Below, piece by piece: positions 1-10,400 of a stretch of DNA of 64,000 nucleotides (position 1 is the first letter of the stretch; each line of letters opens with the position of its first letter). Under the pieces are notes generated by a model, which was given only the letters and a program-made list of their open reading frames with translations, did not search any database and had not been told where the DNA came from. Made by a program: the position numbers and the translations under genes. The stretch spans positions 22,336,349-22,400,348 of the forward strand of contig OU342809.1 in assembly GCA_910591455.2 (NCBI GenBank), written 5' to 3'. This DNA comes from Pholis gunnellus. Taxonomy: Eukaryota; Chordata; Actinopteri; Perciformes; Pholidae.

Positions 1-3000
1 CTGGAGATTATGTCTGGATTTCCGCTGCAAAAGCACAAGGCACCGTGATATCTGTACACCGCAGCCCACAATCTTACCTGGTCAATGGACCACATTAGAC
101 ACTGAGGAGAAATTGTCACCATCTAGTTCCTATGCTTGCTTCAGGTTTTAAGATCATAGATTTTAGCAACTACCTGACACCTGGACACCAGCAAGGTGAT
201 CTCATCCTCAGCGTTTTGGGTAATATCTTGACGCAGGAGGTCTGCACGAGGTTAACGCTGTGAAATGGTCGTGGATAGCATTGTACCACGTGGTTAATCT
301 GTCGCGATTAGGGTTTTGGCAAAGGTCTCACATCCTTCCTCCTGCTCTTAACAGACTTTCTGGCTCTTCATAGAGAGTCTGTTGCCCTGAGGGGCTTAAA
401 CGGATGCGGATGGGGTTTGCATTAGAGTTGAAAACCCGGTGGATGTTATACAGATGGCAAAGGATGCTTTGCGTGTCAGTATCGAGATGCAGAGGGCCAC
501 TGACCACGCGTCAGTATTTGATGCCCATGGAGTGAGCCCCGGCTGTGGTACCAGCTGGGTCAGGTGTGTCATTGGCAGTACAGTCTGAGGGTACAGCTGG
601 CAACATTGGCAGGAGGCAAGGCAGAGAAATGATTGAACCAGAATTCCTAAAGGAAGGGGGATATGGTGTAATTCAAACTTGAATGGTTCCACATATAACC
701 TGTGGATGACGTCATGGGTCTGGCTTGAAATAGATTTTCCAATAGAGTCTATTTTCCTGAGAGGTGATTGAACTGACGCGTTTTCCCTCCAGTGAGACTG
801 ATCAGGCACCTTGAGGCTAAGCTGAGCGATATAGGCAATTCATCAGTAGATCAATACCAACACTTACATCTCCTCTCCCACCAGTCAGCGGGTGGCCAGC
901 TTACAACACCTTCAGAACGCCTCCTGCTTGACGCTCCAGCACTTCTCCTGGTACATTAGGAAGGCTATTGTGACATTTGGACGAAACAACACAACAGTCC
1001 TAATTATATGATCAAAATCATTATTCTTGATTGGGGGTTGTACAAGTAGGAGAGAGCCCCTTGCTGTGGCATTATGCAGCATCCCATCATTACAGATTGC
1101 TGGGTGCTGTTTTGGCCAGAGGCCCTTCTGTTGAACTCTTGCCTCCCCGTTTGTCAAAGTGAATGAAGCCGTTTACATCCCCTGCTGTGACTCTATAAGG
1201 TACAACAAGGGGAAATCTGAATACAGCATGGCCTGAAACTGGGTAGAGCTAACACATAGTCCCTATGGTTGATTGTGTACACGGTTAGATGCAGAAGTAG
1301 TAGAAGTATAGCTGCAAAGTTGTCAAGTCGGTTATTTGTTTTGCCAAATATGTTTTGATGGAAATGTTGATGGTGGCCTGAATTATGTTCAGTGCAACAT
1401 ATTTTCCAGGGATGAAAATGGCAACATGTTTAGACCTCCCTACGAAGTCACAGGGAGATGGTTGGCGGGTGTACAAAGTGCTAAACTTTGACACAGGATG
1501 TATCTTAACCAAAGCACCCTGGTTAAGGTTAGAGAACGTGTGGTGTGTAATTACATTTTAATAAAGTCAACCCATTGTGTCTCAGGCTTCAAGTTTAAGT
1601 TAACTCTTCAATATTTAATATTAATATTTCAATACTTTAAAGAATCTTTCCCTTCAACTTAAAACTACCAGTAAAATAACTGTTCGTCATATTTGCCCAA
1701 GCTTTCACGATATGACAATGAACATGAGACAAATCATCTGTGGGGGGAAAATAACAGGTTCCTCTGCCTCCTTTTAGTCCGCCGAAAAGCATTTACAACC
1801 AATCAGAGCCATGGAGTCAACAACACTCCACGGCTCTGAATGGCCATGGAGTGGCCAATCAGTGGTATGTTTCTGATAAGATGCCTGTATAAATGAATGT
1901 TATATGGCCGGTTTGGATTGCATAGTGTGTGCTTTAGTTCTTTATCAGCCTACATCCTTGTCACTTCCACCTCTCCACGACTCTTCTATATCTCCATCTG
2001 AGACTCTGACGATGGAATAATTTCCCCCTAACTAGACCAGCCTCTATAATCACTGATTACCACCTACGACTCCCTGTAATCAGCCACCGCCATCTTATGA
2101 CAAAAGACTGCGTGTGTGTGCGTGTGTGTGTTGTGTAGGCGAACACTGTGTTATACATGTGTGCAGATCTAAAGGTGGATGATAATGAGGAGATTTGTTG
2201 TCCGTCTTAAGAAATACATGAGATCTGAAACAAATACAAACACTCTGCACACACTCACAGGCTTCGTGACCCTGCCGGCTCGGTCAATTACTCCTACCAG
2301 AACAAATTTCTCAGATCTCGTAAAAACCACGTCGCCTTCACTGTGTAATGAATTTTTTAACAGTGGCCACAAAATCCGAGCCATATAACTTCAGGGCATA
2401 TTGCAGCTCGCTGTGTGTTTTAAAATGAAGCCTTTGTTGATATGTGAAAATATACACAATGGCAATATTGAACCTTGTACTAAGTTCTGGAGAGCTCTGT
2501 CATCAATCTTCACACAGAAACCAGGCACATCAACACAAGCACACACACACACTCATTCCTCCTGCCTTGAACTCTACAAACACACACCGATCTGAGCACA
2601 CACTAAGACGCACTGTAGCTAATAACCAGGCTGTGTCCGGGGAGCGAGCAGAGAGAGACGGTGCATCTCCTCCCGGGTCACTGATCTGTGTGAATTATAG
2701 ATCACAGCTTTTTTCTATACTAGGTTTTGTAGCTGGGCTCGTGGGGCAGGTACAGGAAGAACCAGGGAGGAAGACAGCAGACTGTGGAGCAAATCTTTTG
2801 AAATAGAATCTACAATTTCACAACACGCTGCCTTGAAGGGACAAAAACAACAAAAACAAAAAAAAACTCACTGCACTTTAGAATCGGTCTTTTGCGGTGT
2901 GGATGTCCTGCTGCTGCTGGATCACCAACCGAGCAAAGTGTCCAACTGCACTCGGCCCCTGAACCACTGAGGTACAGTATCCGCTGATAAGGCATTGGCT

Positions 3001-6000
3001 GCTGCTTTATGACCGGATTCTGAGGCCCTGTCTCCTTGTGTAGACATTTTAATAGTTACGTTTTTGGCTGATTTGTCTCCCATTCCTAAATGTCTTTCAT
3101 CGGATTATGACAAAATAAATACTGTGGTACAAATTGGTCAGAGATTGTTTGGAATAGATGGTACATACTGTATGTGCCCAGCAGTACATTTTGTCACGTC
3201 GACTGAAGGCCACGGTCAAAACCCTTTCAGGTCCACCATTGTTCACACGCCTCATTTCATGGAAGATGAGTTGGTAAAGCAGGGCTTTTCCCACTTTGAA
3301 AATTGGGGCAAAACTGGCCAATAACTGTGGAATGCTGGTGCCACTGTTGGGTCGCTCGCTTAAAAATAAATACAAATAAAAATAAAATAACTGTAATCTA
3401 CAAAGAGCTATGTTAAAGCTTCCAGACTGCCCAACAGCATTTGAATAAGTCGTATTTCCCTTATTATTATTATTCATGCATTTACGCCCAATATGTGTAG
3501 ATTTCTTAATTATAGCATCTCTCAAATTATTTTGATGGCAAAGTTTTGGGGACCACAAGTCGAGAATTTTCAAATCGCACAGCTAGTGCAAGTTGATATA
3601 GTTAATATTTCATACTCAAATTTGTTGGTTGCTTGTGTGTTCCATATGTGTTTTCTTTGATGTATATAATGATTGTTGCTCCACTGGCTCATTAAAATCT
3701 AATCTATGTAATCTAATCTCGAGTCAAGGCGCATAAGCAGTCACGCATTAATCAGTTAGTCAGTAATCACACATGTGCATGTACAGCAGAAGAGCGCATG
3801 TTTACTTCAAAATGGAAATCCCATTGAATTCAGTGCAGGGATTTACAGAGATCTGGGTACCGTAGTATTTATCCAGCCAGTCAGTGCAAACCCATACATT
3901 AAATAGATCGCTACTCAAAGGGACACAACATACTTACCCACACACAGGGTAACACGTACTGCACATTACGGTGACAACGGCATCAATATCCACAAGGAAA
4001 GCAATAATATGTTTTCTTCTGAATCTATAAAACAGCTTTAAATTTACCACAAAAGTTCCACCTAAGGGAATCTCTCTACTTCGTTTATTTTTCATCCAAA
4101 TTCATCCGCATTCTTATTTAATAACTAAGTGCCTATAATGGAAAATTACTATTTATCATTTTGTTTCCCCACTTTGGTAATTGAATCTCAGCATGGTATT
4201 CATTGGGGGTAAAATGGCAAATGAAAAATGGTACCAAGCCTAAATTATATAATCATATTGATTTCTGTTGTATTGCAGAGCGATGTGTGTCTCATGCTCG
4301 CAGTGGATGCGGTTAAAAACCAGAACAAGATGACTGAACGTTTCCACACACGAGCTGATGAGGATGAGCCTCTTCTGCGTGTTCGCGTGTTTGAGAGTTT
4401 TGCGTGCAGACATGCGCGTGTGTAAAAGCCATTGGCTGCGATAATGGAAGTCAATAGGGCCTCGTGTGATTCTGCGCCTCGTGGGAGCGTCTGTCTTTGA
4501 TCAGAGAGTGCAGCAGAGAATGGCTGAGCGCACAGGAACCTTAACTGTCTCCCCGAACCACTGCACTGTGACTTCCGACGGGAAAGCTGTCATGACCGAC
4601 TGACTCCGCTCTCTGGAGTGCATATGTAGTCAATGATGGACTGGCGTTTGGAGAGTGAGGTCTCGATGTCTTTAGCCTTGAACACGTCTGAGCGACATGT
4701 GAAAGTTGAAGGTTTAGTTTGTTGTTGCAATCGCCAAATGTGAACTAGTGAAGCAGATCCTCAAAGTCAATTGATTGTTCGTCAGTTTACTTTTGCTACA
4801 CCTTCAAGCTTTCCGTTTTCAGACTGCACACATACAACTTACAATGATAACGATGGCAGATTTACCACCTGAAATAGTCTACACACTTTTTTGATGACAA
4901 TTGGTCCTTGATTTGTAGACAAATGTGCACTAAAGAATGTTTCTAATTTCCAGCCAGTTGCTGACAACTTTTCAGCTGAAATGGCAACTGTTGCTCGCAG
5001 ATTTCGTTGCCTGAAGCTAGCGAGTTAGGCTAGCCAAAAATAACAAACAACAAGAGAGAAGACTCTGAATGTTCCCAATGCGGTATCATATCCATTGTCT
5101 CCTCGCGTCTCTCTGACCCGGCAGCTAGCAGCTATGGATGCTAACAGTGCAAACAAAGGCAACAGCGCTGAAAGAGCGAACAGTGTTTACCTGAAGGGGA
5201 AACCGGAGTGTGGGTGCTACGCTTCTGTGACGACGGCGTCAGTCTGGACGCCGTTTTAAGCTCTAGCCGTATGAGAGCAGTGCGGAGCGGTGGCGGCGGC
5301 GGCCGTTAGCTAGTGAGCGCCCACATGCACTAACATGTACTGAAGGGCTTGCACGGCCGACCCGGCTATGTCAACAAAGCAAGAAGAAGCTGGGATCAGG
5401 ATCAGGACAAACACACAAATACATAATCTGATCCACTATATCATTTGGCTCTTGTGTTTTTGATTTTGGAAAAGCTTAAAAAAGGAGCACACTCCTAAAT
5501 GCCAATAATTGCATTTTCTACAGCCTCGTGCACACAGTTTAAAAATGAGGAGAAGTCAAAAGCTTGACAGGCCTGCTGTGCCTATTATAGTTGCTAAGAT
5601 ACGATTGGACAGCCACTGATTGGGGGAAGGTGTATTTAGCAAACTGTCAAAACCCTGAATAATTAAAAGGTGGCAGCGATAAGGTCATAAGAGTTAAAGC
5701 AGCAGCGATAAGGTCATAAGAGTTAAAGCAGCAGCTCCGGTCTTATCCAACTCCTCTGACAGTTCATCGTGTTCACACTCAGCAGTGCAGCTCAGCGACT
5801 CTTTGACGCTGTCGCCAGGATGTCATGATTGTTTTTCATTGCTCTCTTTGAGAAAGTGCTCAGGTTAACGAACTTTGAATAGAATCTTAAACAGGTCCAT
5901 GGAAATGATTGAACCCCTATCGGCCAATACGCTTTGAGCTGAATGTTGAATGAGCTGCAGTCCTCAGTGCGTCTACGCCAGTCAGTGTTGTTTGGATTGA

Positions 6001-6586
6001 GGCTGACAACTGAAGAGTTAATTGATTTCCAGTTGTTTTTGTTGTTGCCTCGAATAAAAGAAGGTAACATTTCAGTCTGGCCTTGTGTTATTCATGCTGA
6101 ATCTGGAACGATACTCAGTAAAACCACAAAAACAGCACTTTTAATCCCCCAGGGGTCAGGCTTGAAGCCCAGACTAAAAGCTTTTTAAGTCTGAAATGAA
6201 CTTTCAGGCCAAAGTCCAAACAGGGAATCGGGGGGAGCAGTGAGAGATTAAGGAGAGGGAGAAGACGGCAGTAGAGAAAGTAAAAGATACTCGTCTATTT
6301 TTACTTATTTTTGCCTCCCTGCATGCGGCCTGTCCACCTCGAGAAGCCCTTCAACCGTGAAATGGATGTAAGGAAGGAACTCATAGAGATTTGTGCTGGA
6401 AAATCTTTTCAAAGGAGTGAAGGGAACACAGCAAAAAGAGAGGCTGTGCAGCAGCGCTGGGATGTGTTGAGGACGCACAAACAGACATGTTATGGACATT
6501 TTGGTATTAAAACTTCTGACAGAAGGACTCGCCTTTTTTCTTTTTTTTCAAACAATCAAAGTGTTTTGTCTTATTTGTTTGCCCAG
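1..6586 (+). other. necab2: presumed necab2 intron upstream of first visible exon
   Basis: No exon could be supported here. The first visible necab2 exon starts in phase 0 at 6587 behind a pyrimidine-rich acceptor, and residues that precede this point in the family (the two EF hands and a segment ending near MGYTKK in the human protein) were looked for in this stretch and not found, so it is inferred to be intron. What it holds: a decayed minus-strand reading frame at about 396-1157; AT-rich DNA at 1560-1680; a CCAAT/TATA-like stretch around 1790-1900 resembling the edge of a dispersed element; a GC-richer block at about 4990-5390 that looks like a dispersed repeat; and a 29-bp tandem duplication at 5672-5732. 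Short ORFs across it have no recognisable domains. Confidence 0.5.
5672..5732. repeat. 29-bp tandem duplication
   Basis: Two nearly exact copies of a 29-bp unit containing gcgataaggtcataagag lie head to tail (second copy offset by 29 bases, starting near 5704). It lies in presumed intron and is probably a local slippage duplication. Confidence 0.8.
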
Positions 6587-6723
6587 GTTTACGAGAGAGG
6601 AAGCAACGTGGAGCAGTTTGTGACCCGTTTCCTTCTGAAGGAATCAGCCAATCAGATCCAGTCTCTTCTGAGCTCCGTGGAGAGTGCCGTGGACGCTATC
6701 GACGAGCAGCACAGCCAATCAGG
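6587..6723 (+). CDS. necab2: necab2 exon (segment after EF hands)
   Basis: This is the first visible exon of NECAB2, an N-terminal EF-hand calcium-binding protein of neurons. Family knowledge: NECAB2 is a cytosolic/membrane-associated adaptor for adenosine A2A and mGlu5 receptors. The exon follows the acceptor tttgcccag, opens in phase 0, encodes 45 complete residues plus two bases, and ends at AGG|gtgagc (phase 2). The translation starts VYERGSNVEQFVTRFLLKE and continues with NQIQSLLSSVESAVDAIDEQ. This closely matches the part of human NECAB2 immediately C-terminal to its EF hands (VYEGGSNVDQFVTRFLLKE). It is a predicted amphipathic helix region. The upstream EF-hand exons are outside the window, so the gene is partial at its 5' end. 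Confidence 0.93.
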
Positions 6724-7051
6724 GTGAGCCAATGACGGTATCCTTGTGTATGTGTGTGTATGCCATTATGTGTAAAACTCAGTTTTGTAAGCAGGCAGTG
6801 TTTCAAGTCTTTTCAGGTTAAAATGTCTGTCGCTCACACACGCACACGCACACACACACACACACACACACAAATCGGTTTTATACCATTTTCATCGCTC
6901 TCTATCGCTCCTTCATTCCCTTTGGATCCTTCCATTCAAATATTTCATTATTCTTCCCCCACTCTCTCTTTCTCTTTTCTTCATCCCTCCACAATCCCAC
7001 ACTAGTTTTCTCATCATCACATCCTCTCTTTATCTCGTTTTTCTTTTTCAG
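6724..7051 (+). other. necab2: necab2 intron, 328 bp
   Basis: Short intron with a gtgagc donor and a pyrimidine-rich acceptor ending tttctttttcag. It contains a CA microsatellite at about 6835-6872 and a long pyrimidine tract. No other gene is seen. Confidence 0.85.
6835..6872. repeat. (CA)n microsatellite
   Basis: About 18 CA units with two CG interruptions near the left end; intronic. Confidence 0.95.
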
Positions 7052-7164
7052 CCATCTACCTGCTAAGGTGAGTCCACGGATGTCAGAGAGGCGCAACGAG
7101 AACACCGTCCCTGACTATCCCCCCAACAACAGAGTCAGTGCCAGAACCATCAACACTGCCTCAG
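7052..7164 (+). CDS. necab2: necab2 exon (variable linker)
   Basis: The acceptor ttctttttcag is followed by 113 bp that complete a glycine codon (GG|C) and add 37 residues, beginning HLPAKVSPRMSERRNEN and ending RTINTAS plus one base; the donor is TCAG|gtgaca (phase 1). The segment is polar and rich in Pro, Asn and Arg, as expected for the poorly conserved linker between the EF-hand half and the coiled-coil region of NECAB proteins. It is identified mainly by phase continuity and position, since linker sequence diverges from the mammalian protein. A second donor-like sequence (AAG|gtgagt at 7067/7068) lies inside the exon. Using it would shift the frame, so the longer form is taken as the main product. 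Confidence 0.82.
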
Positions 7165-7171
7165 GTGACAA

Positions 7172-7204
<33 letters not shown>

Positions 7205-7206
7205 CA
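7172..7206. repeat. (CA)n microsatellite
   Basis: CA repeat with one CG interruption, starting 8 bp downstream of the exon donor at 7164/7165. Confidence 0.95.
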
Positions 7207-7518
7207 TCCCTACGCCATTTACTCTCCGTTGTAAAACACCTCAATCAGCCACCTGAACAGGTTTGATGCAGATGTCCTACAGCGGACAGGGCAGCACAGA
7301 TAAACCGGGGGAGGGAACAGGGGGGAGGGAGAGAGAAGGCAGAGAACGGGAGGAGAACGGGAGGAGAAATGTAGCGAAGGCTGAGGAAGCAAAGCGAGAA
7401 GGTAGAGAGTCGGGTAGTATATCTCTGAAAGAGTTAAAGTCAAACCTTTAAGTATGTGTATGAGTCCAGTCAGCACTAAACACTTACATTTTCTGCTATG
7501 TAGTGCTGTTTTTTTATG

Positions 7519-7520
<2 letters not shown>

Positions 7521-7612
<92 letters not shown>
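7521..7612. repeat. (GT)n microsatellite, about 46 units
   Basis: An uninterrupted GT run of about 92 bases. It produces poly-Val/Cys and poly-Thr/His open frames on both strands, which are not genes. Confidence 0.98.
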
Positions 7613-7615
<3 letters not shown>

Positions 7616-7687
7616 ATATTAACTAAAAGAGACACAAATTGATTGAGGCTGGTGATTCTCTTTCAGGATGTGCAAGACCTTCATTGT

Positions 7688-7855
7688 TCTCTCTCTCTCT
7701 CTTCTAGTCTGTTACAGTTGTCCTCTCTCTCTCTCTCTCTCTCTCTCTTTTATTCTGTTACAGTCGTCCTCTCTCTCTCTCTCTCTTTTACTCTTACAGT
7801 CGTCCTCTCTCTCTCTCTCTCTCTCTCTTTTACTCTGTTACAGTCGTCCTCTCTC
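7688..7855. repeat. CT-rich minisatellite with spacer
   Basis: Four (CT)n blocks alternate with a near-constant spacer of the form tttta(c/t)tctgttacagtcgtcc. Each unit is a pyrimidine tract followed by ACAG, so the array resembles repeated splice acceptors. Confidence 0.9.
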
Positions 7856-8289
7856 CACCAGCTGGTAGTTCACACTGCAGCGCTCGCTCGCCTTGACACT
7901 TTGTACCCACTCGAACTAATTGCTCGCTGAAGAAATGACACTTCAAAAGTTGTTGAGCTACGGCATCACTTCATCGCAACACAAACTTCACAGAAGAAGA
8001 GTTCAAACGGGAAACAAAATAATACAGTTGAGTCAAGGCGTAGGGAGAGGGGAGCCTCAAAGGGCAAACATCATCAATCACCGCTCAGACGTCGTTATTG
8101 ACAAGTCTCAGTTAAAGGTGCTGTGGTTTCAGGGTCAGCGTGTCGTTTTGTCAATGGACAGCAGGGTTACTGACACACTGTGACAAACATTAAGTTGTCA
8201 CTGATAATGCATTTATTCTACATCTTTCAAAGGTAACACATTCTTAAAGCATGCAAGATATGAAGCTAGCGTAAATTCATGCAGGACAC

Positions 8290-8700
8290 GGAAGTTATAC
8301 GCCCCAGCTGTAACCAGCTGACAGCCAGCCGATTGAATCATAGCTTCCGATCGGCCACGCACCAATCACAGCCCACTCTCACTTCACGGAGGTTTATTTA
8401 AATATGGCTTCCTTCTCACTGATTCATTCTACATCTACGCTGCTACAGACCACACTGCTGGCGAAGCTTCGCCTCCTCCACCCCAGCCTCCACCTCTTTG
8501 TTAGTTCATCTTCTGGCAAATGTTTGAAATGTATTTAAAAAATGTACCTCTGTCCTGTAAACCCAGGGGGGTTATTGCTCGTGCTCCCGGTCTTAGCTCA
8601 GTAGCTGCTGGCTAATCCGGGGAGCATTCAAAGAGCGGAGCCATTATCGCCAAGTTTAACTGTATTCCATTTGTTGCAATAAATGGTTAAAATCTATAAC
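8290..8700 (+). repeat. possible solo-LTR-like dispersed repeat
   Basis: This stretch has a CCAAT-like block, a TATA-like tttatttaaatat near 8391-8403, a downstream pyrimidine-rich leader, and an aataaatgg polyadenylation-like signal near 8680. That order (promoter elements followed by a poly(A) signal in about 400 bp) is that of a long terminal repeat. Terminal TG...CA ends and a target-site duplication were not established, and no internal retroelement coding region is adjacent, so the class is uncertain. Confidence 0.3.
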
Positions 8701-9199
8701 GAGAGTGTTCCTGACTGAATAGAGTTTATTGGTAAAACATAGAAAAAACACTGGTATAGTGGCTGTCTCCTGTCACTATAGGTGTGTTGCTCTTTCTTCA
8801 CTTGAACTGGAAAACAAACCCAATTCTGAAAACATCTAGACAAATGTCCATTTGTGAATGGAATAAAGCTACGACCGCATCTGACTGACTGCTGTGGAGC
8901 AAACAATGGCGCTGTTGTCAAAGCCATTATTGATTCAGTGAGTGATCAGTAGAGCAAAGATTGATCCCCTGCTTTTCAATAAACAAAGTGTTTGACGTGT
9001 GGCCGTCACACTGCACTAAATCTGTGACAGGAAACCACAGCGTTTTCTACAACAGGTCGCAAGAGTTTACAAGAGTTTACAAGAGTTGGAAGTCTCAATG
9101 ACATTTAGTGATTTATGGGCTCAGTGATGCAGTTAAGTGAGGAGAGTGTTCCTAACAGCTACCTTGGTTTCCATAAATCGTTTTTGGTTCATCAGGATG

Positions 9200-9227
9200 A
9201 CACACACACACACACACACACACACAG
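9200..9227. repeat. (CA)n microsatellite
   Basis: CA run of about 13 units followed by GAGAGA. Confidence 0.95.
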
Positions 9228-9727
9228 AGAGATTCTAATGGTCTGGGCATGGCAGTGATGACTCTTTATTCTCACACAGCTTTGATTCTGACAGCACGCT
9301 GCCACAGAACAGTTTACTCTTCATCCTATACCTCTAAAAATACATCCTCATACATAAGTCGCACTGCACTTTGACAAAAGAGTCTTTTATTCACAAGCTT
9401 TTTTTACAGCCTGCTCACATTGGTAGAAATTAGGGGTCTCAACTGACACAACTGTGAAACACAGGACGCAGCGATGGGAAAATGTGGGAAAGTAATCATT
9501 TATAAATAAGAAAATCAAAGAACAGGCCTACATGTATTTATCAGAGCACTCACACTAAAACACACTAAAATTAGCCTGGGGAGGCGAGAAAACAGCTGTT
9601 TGCAGCGTGCAACAATGTGTAAAATGAAGGCAGAAAGTTCTATTTACAACCACGAAAAGCAGACAGGCTGAGAAACTGTGTATCGATCTGTGCTCTGTGT
9701 CAGTAATACGGACAGCGCCACAGCTGT

Positions 9728-9728
<1 letters not shown>

Positions 9729-9771
<43 letters not shown>
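9729..9771. repeat. (CA)n microsatellite
   Basis: Uninterrupted CA run of about 21 units. Confidence 0.95.
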
Positions 9772-9773
<2 letters not shown>

Positions 9774-10104
9774 TTCTCACAACAAACACCGCTGTCCATC
9801 ATTCTGAAACAACAAGCTAAGCGATAGTAACATGTTTTTTGACCAATTATAGACACATCAAGCTTAAACAAAGAGGGATCAATGAGCAACAAAGGAGACA
9901 TGATTGGAAGATCAGTCGACTGTATAACTTGACTATTTACATTTTTAGTCGGGACCACCCTCGCAGAAATAAATAGGAACACAAGAAATAAACAATTTCA
10001 TCAGACAACATGTTTGTGTTGTTGAATCGCTAAAACAGCGTTTTTAGCCTTTTATTCTATGTTGAGAAGGTCCATACCATTAAAATATGAAACTAAAACA
10101 CTAG

Positions 10105-10400
10105 CCAGTCGATTGGCTTAGGCGTAAGCCTGGCTCTGTCCGAAAGTACGCCTGCAAACGCATTTAAAGCTCACAACTTAACCCGTTTAAAACAAAGTGT
10201 AAAACCTATTTCCTGGCCAGACGCAATAACTGCCTGGATTCTTTCAAATAATAATTGGACAGAGCCAGCTTTTTCACCGTTTCTAGTTTTTTTTAGCTAA
10301 GCTAAGTTAAATAGCTACTGGTTGTAGCGTCAGATGCTTATTGAAGACATGATTTGTATCCATGTAATGTAATTTAACTTAAGATTGAACTATTTCTTTA
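10105..10400. repeat. dispersed teleost repeat, copy 1
   Basis: It includes gcctggctctgtccgaaag, a gctaagctaag block, and tgaactatttctttaaggg. Fragments sharing the same gctaagctaa / gacatgagagtgg-type blocks occur at about 19735-19875 and 30300-30415, so this is a repeated non-coding family. Such repeats are common in percomorph genomes (from memory). The transposon class was not determined. Confidence 0.55.

Noticed and set aside
6040..6080. aaaagaaggtaac as a possible donor of the missing upstream necab2 exon
   Set aside because: The family expects Lys-Lys before VYE, but the preceding residues in every frame do not resemble the DYFVDHMGDYED...MGYTKK segment.
7219..7642. Poly-His/Thr and poly-Val/Cys open frames
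   Set aside because: Translations of a GT dinucleotide repeat; the same applies to 22493-22868, 33041-33518 and 62377-62853.
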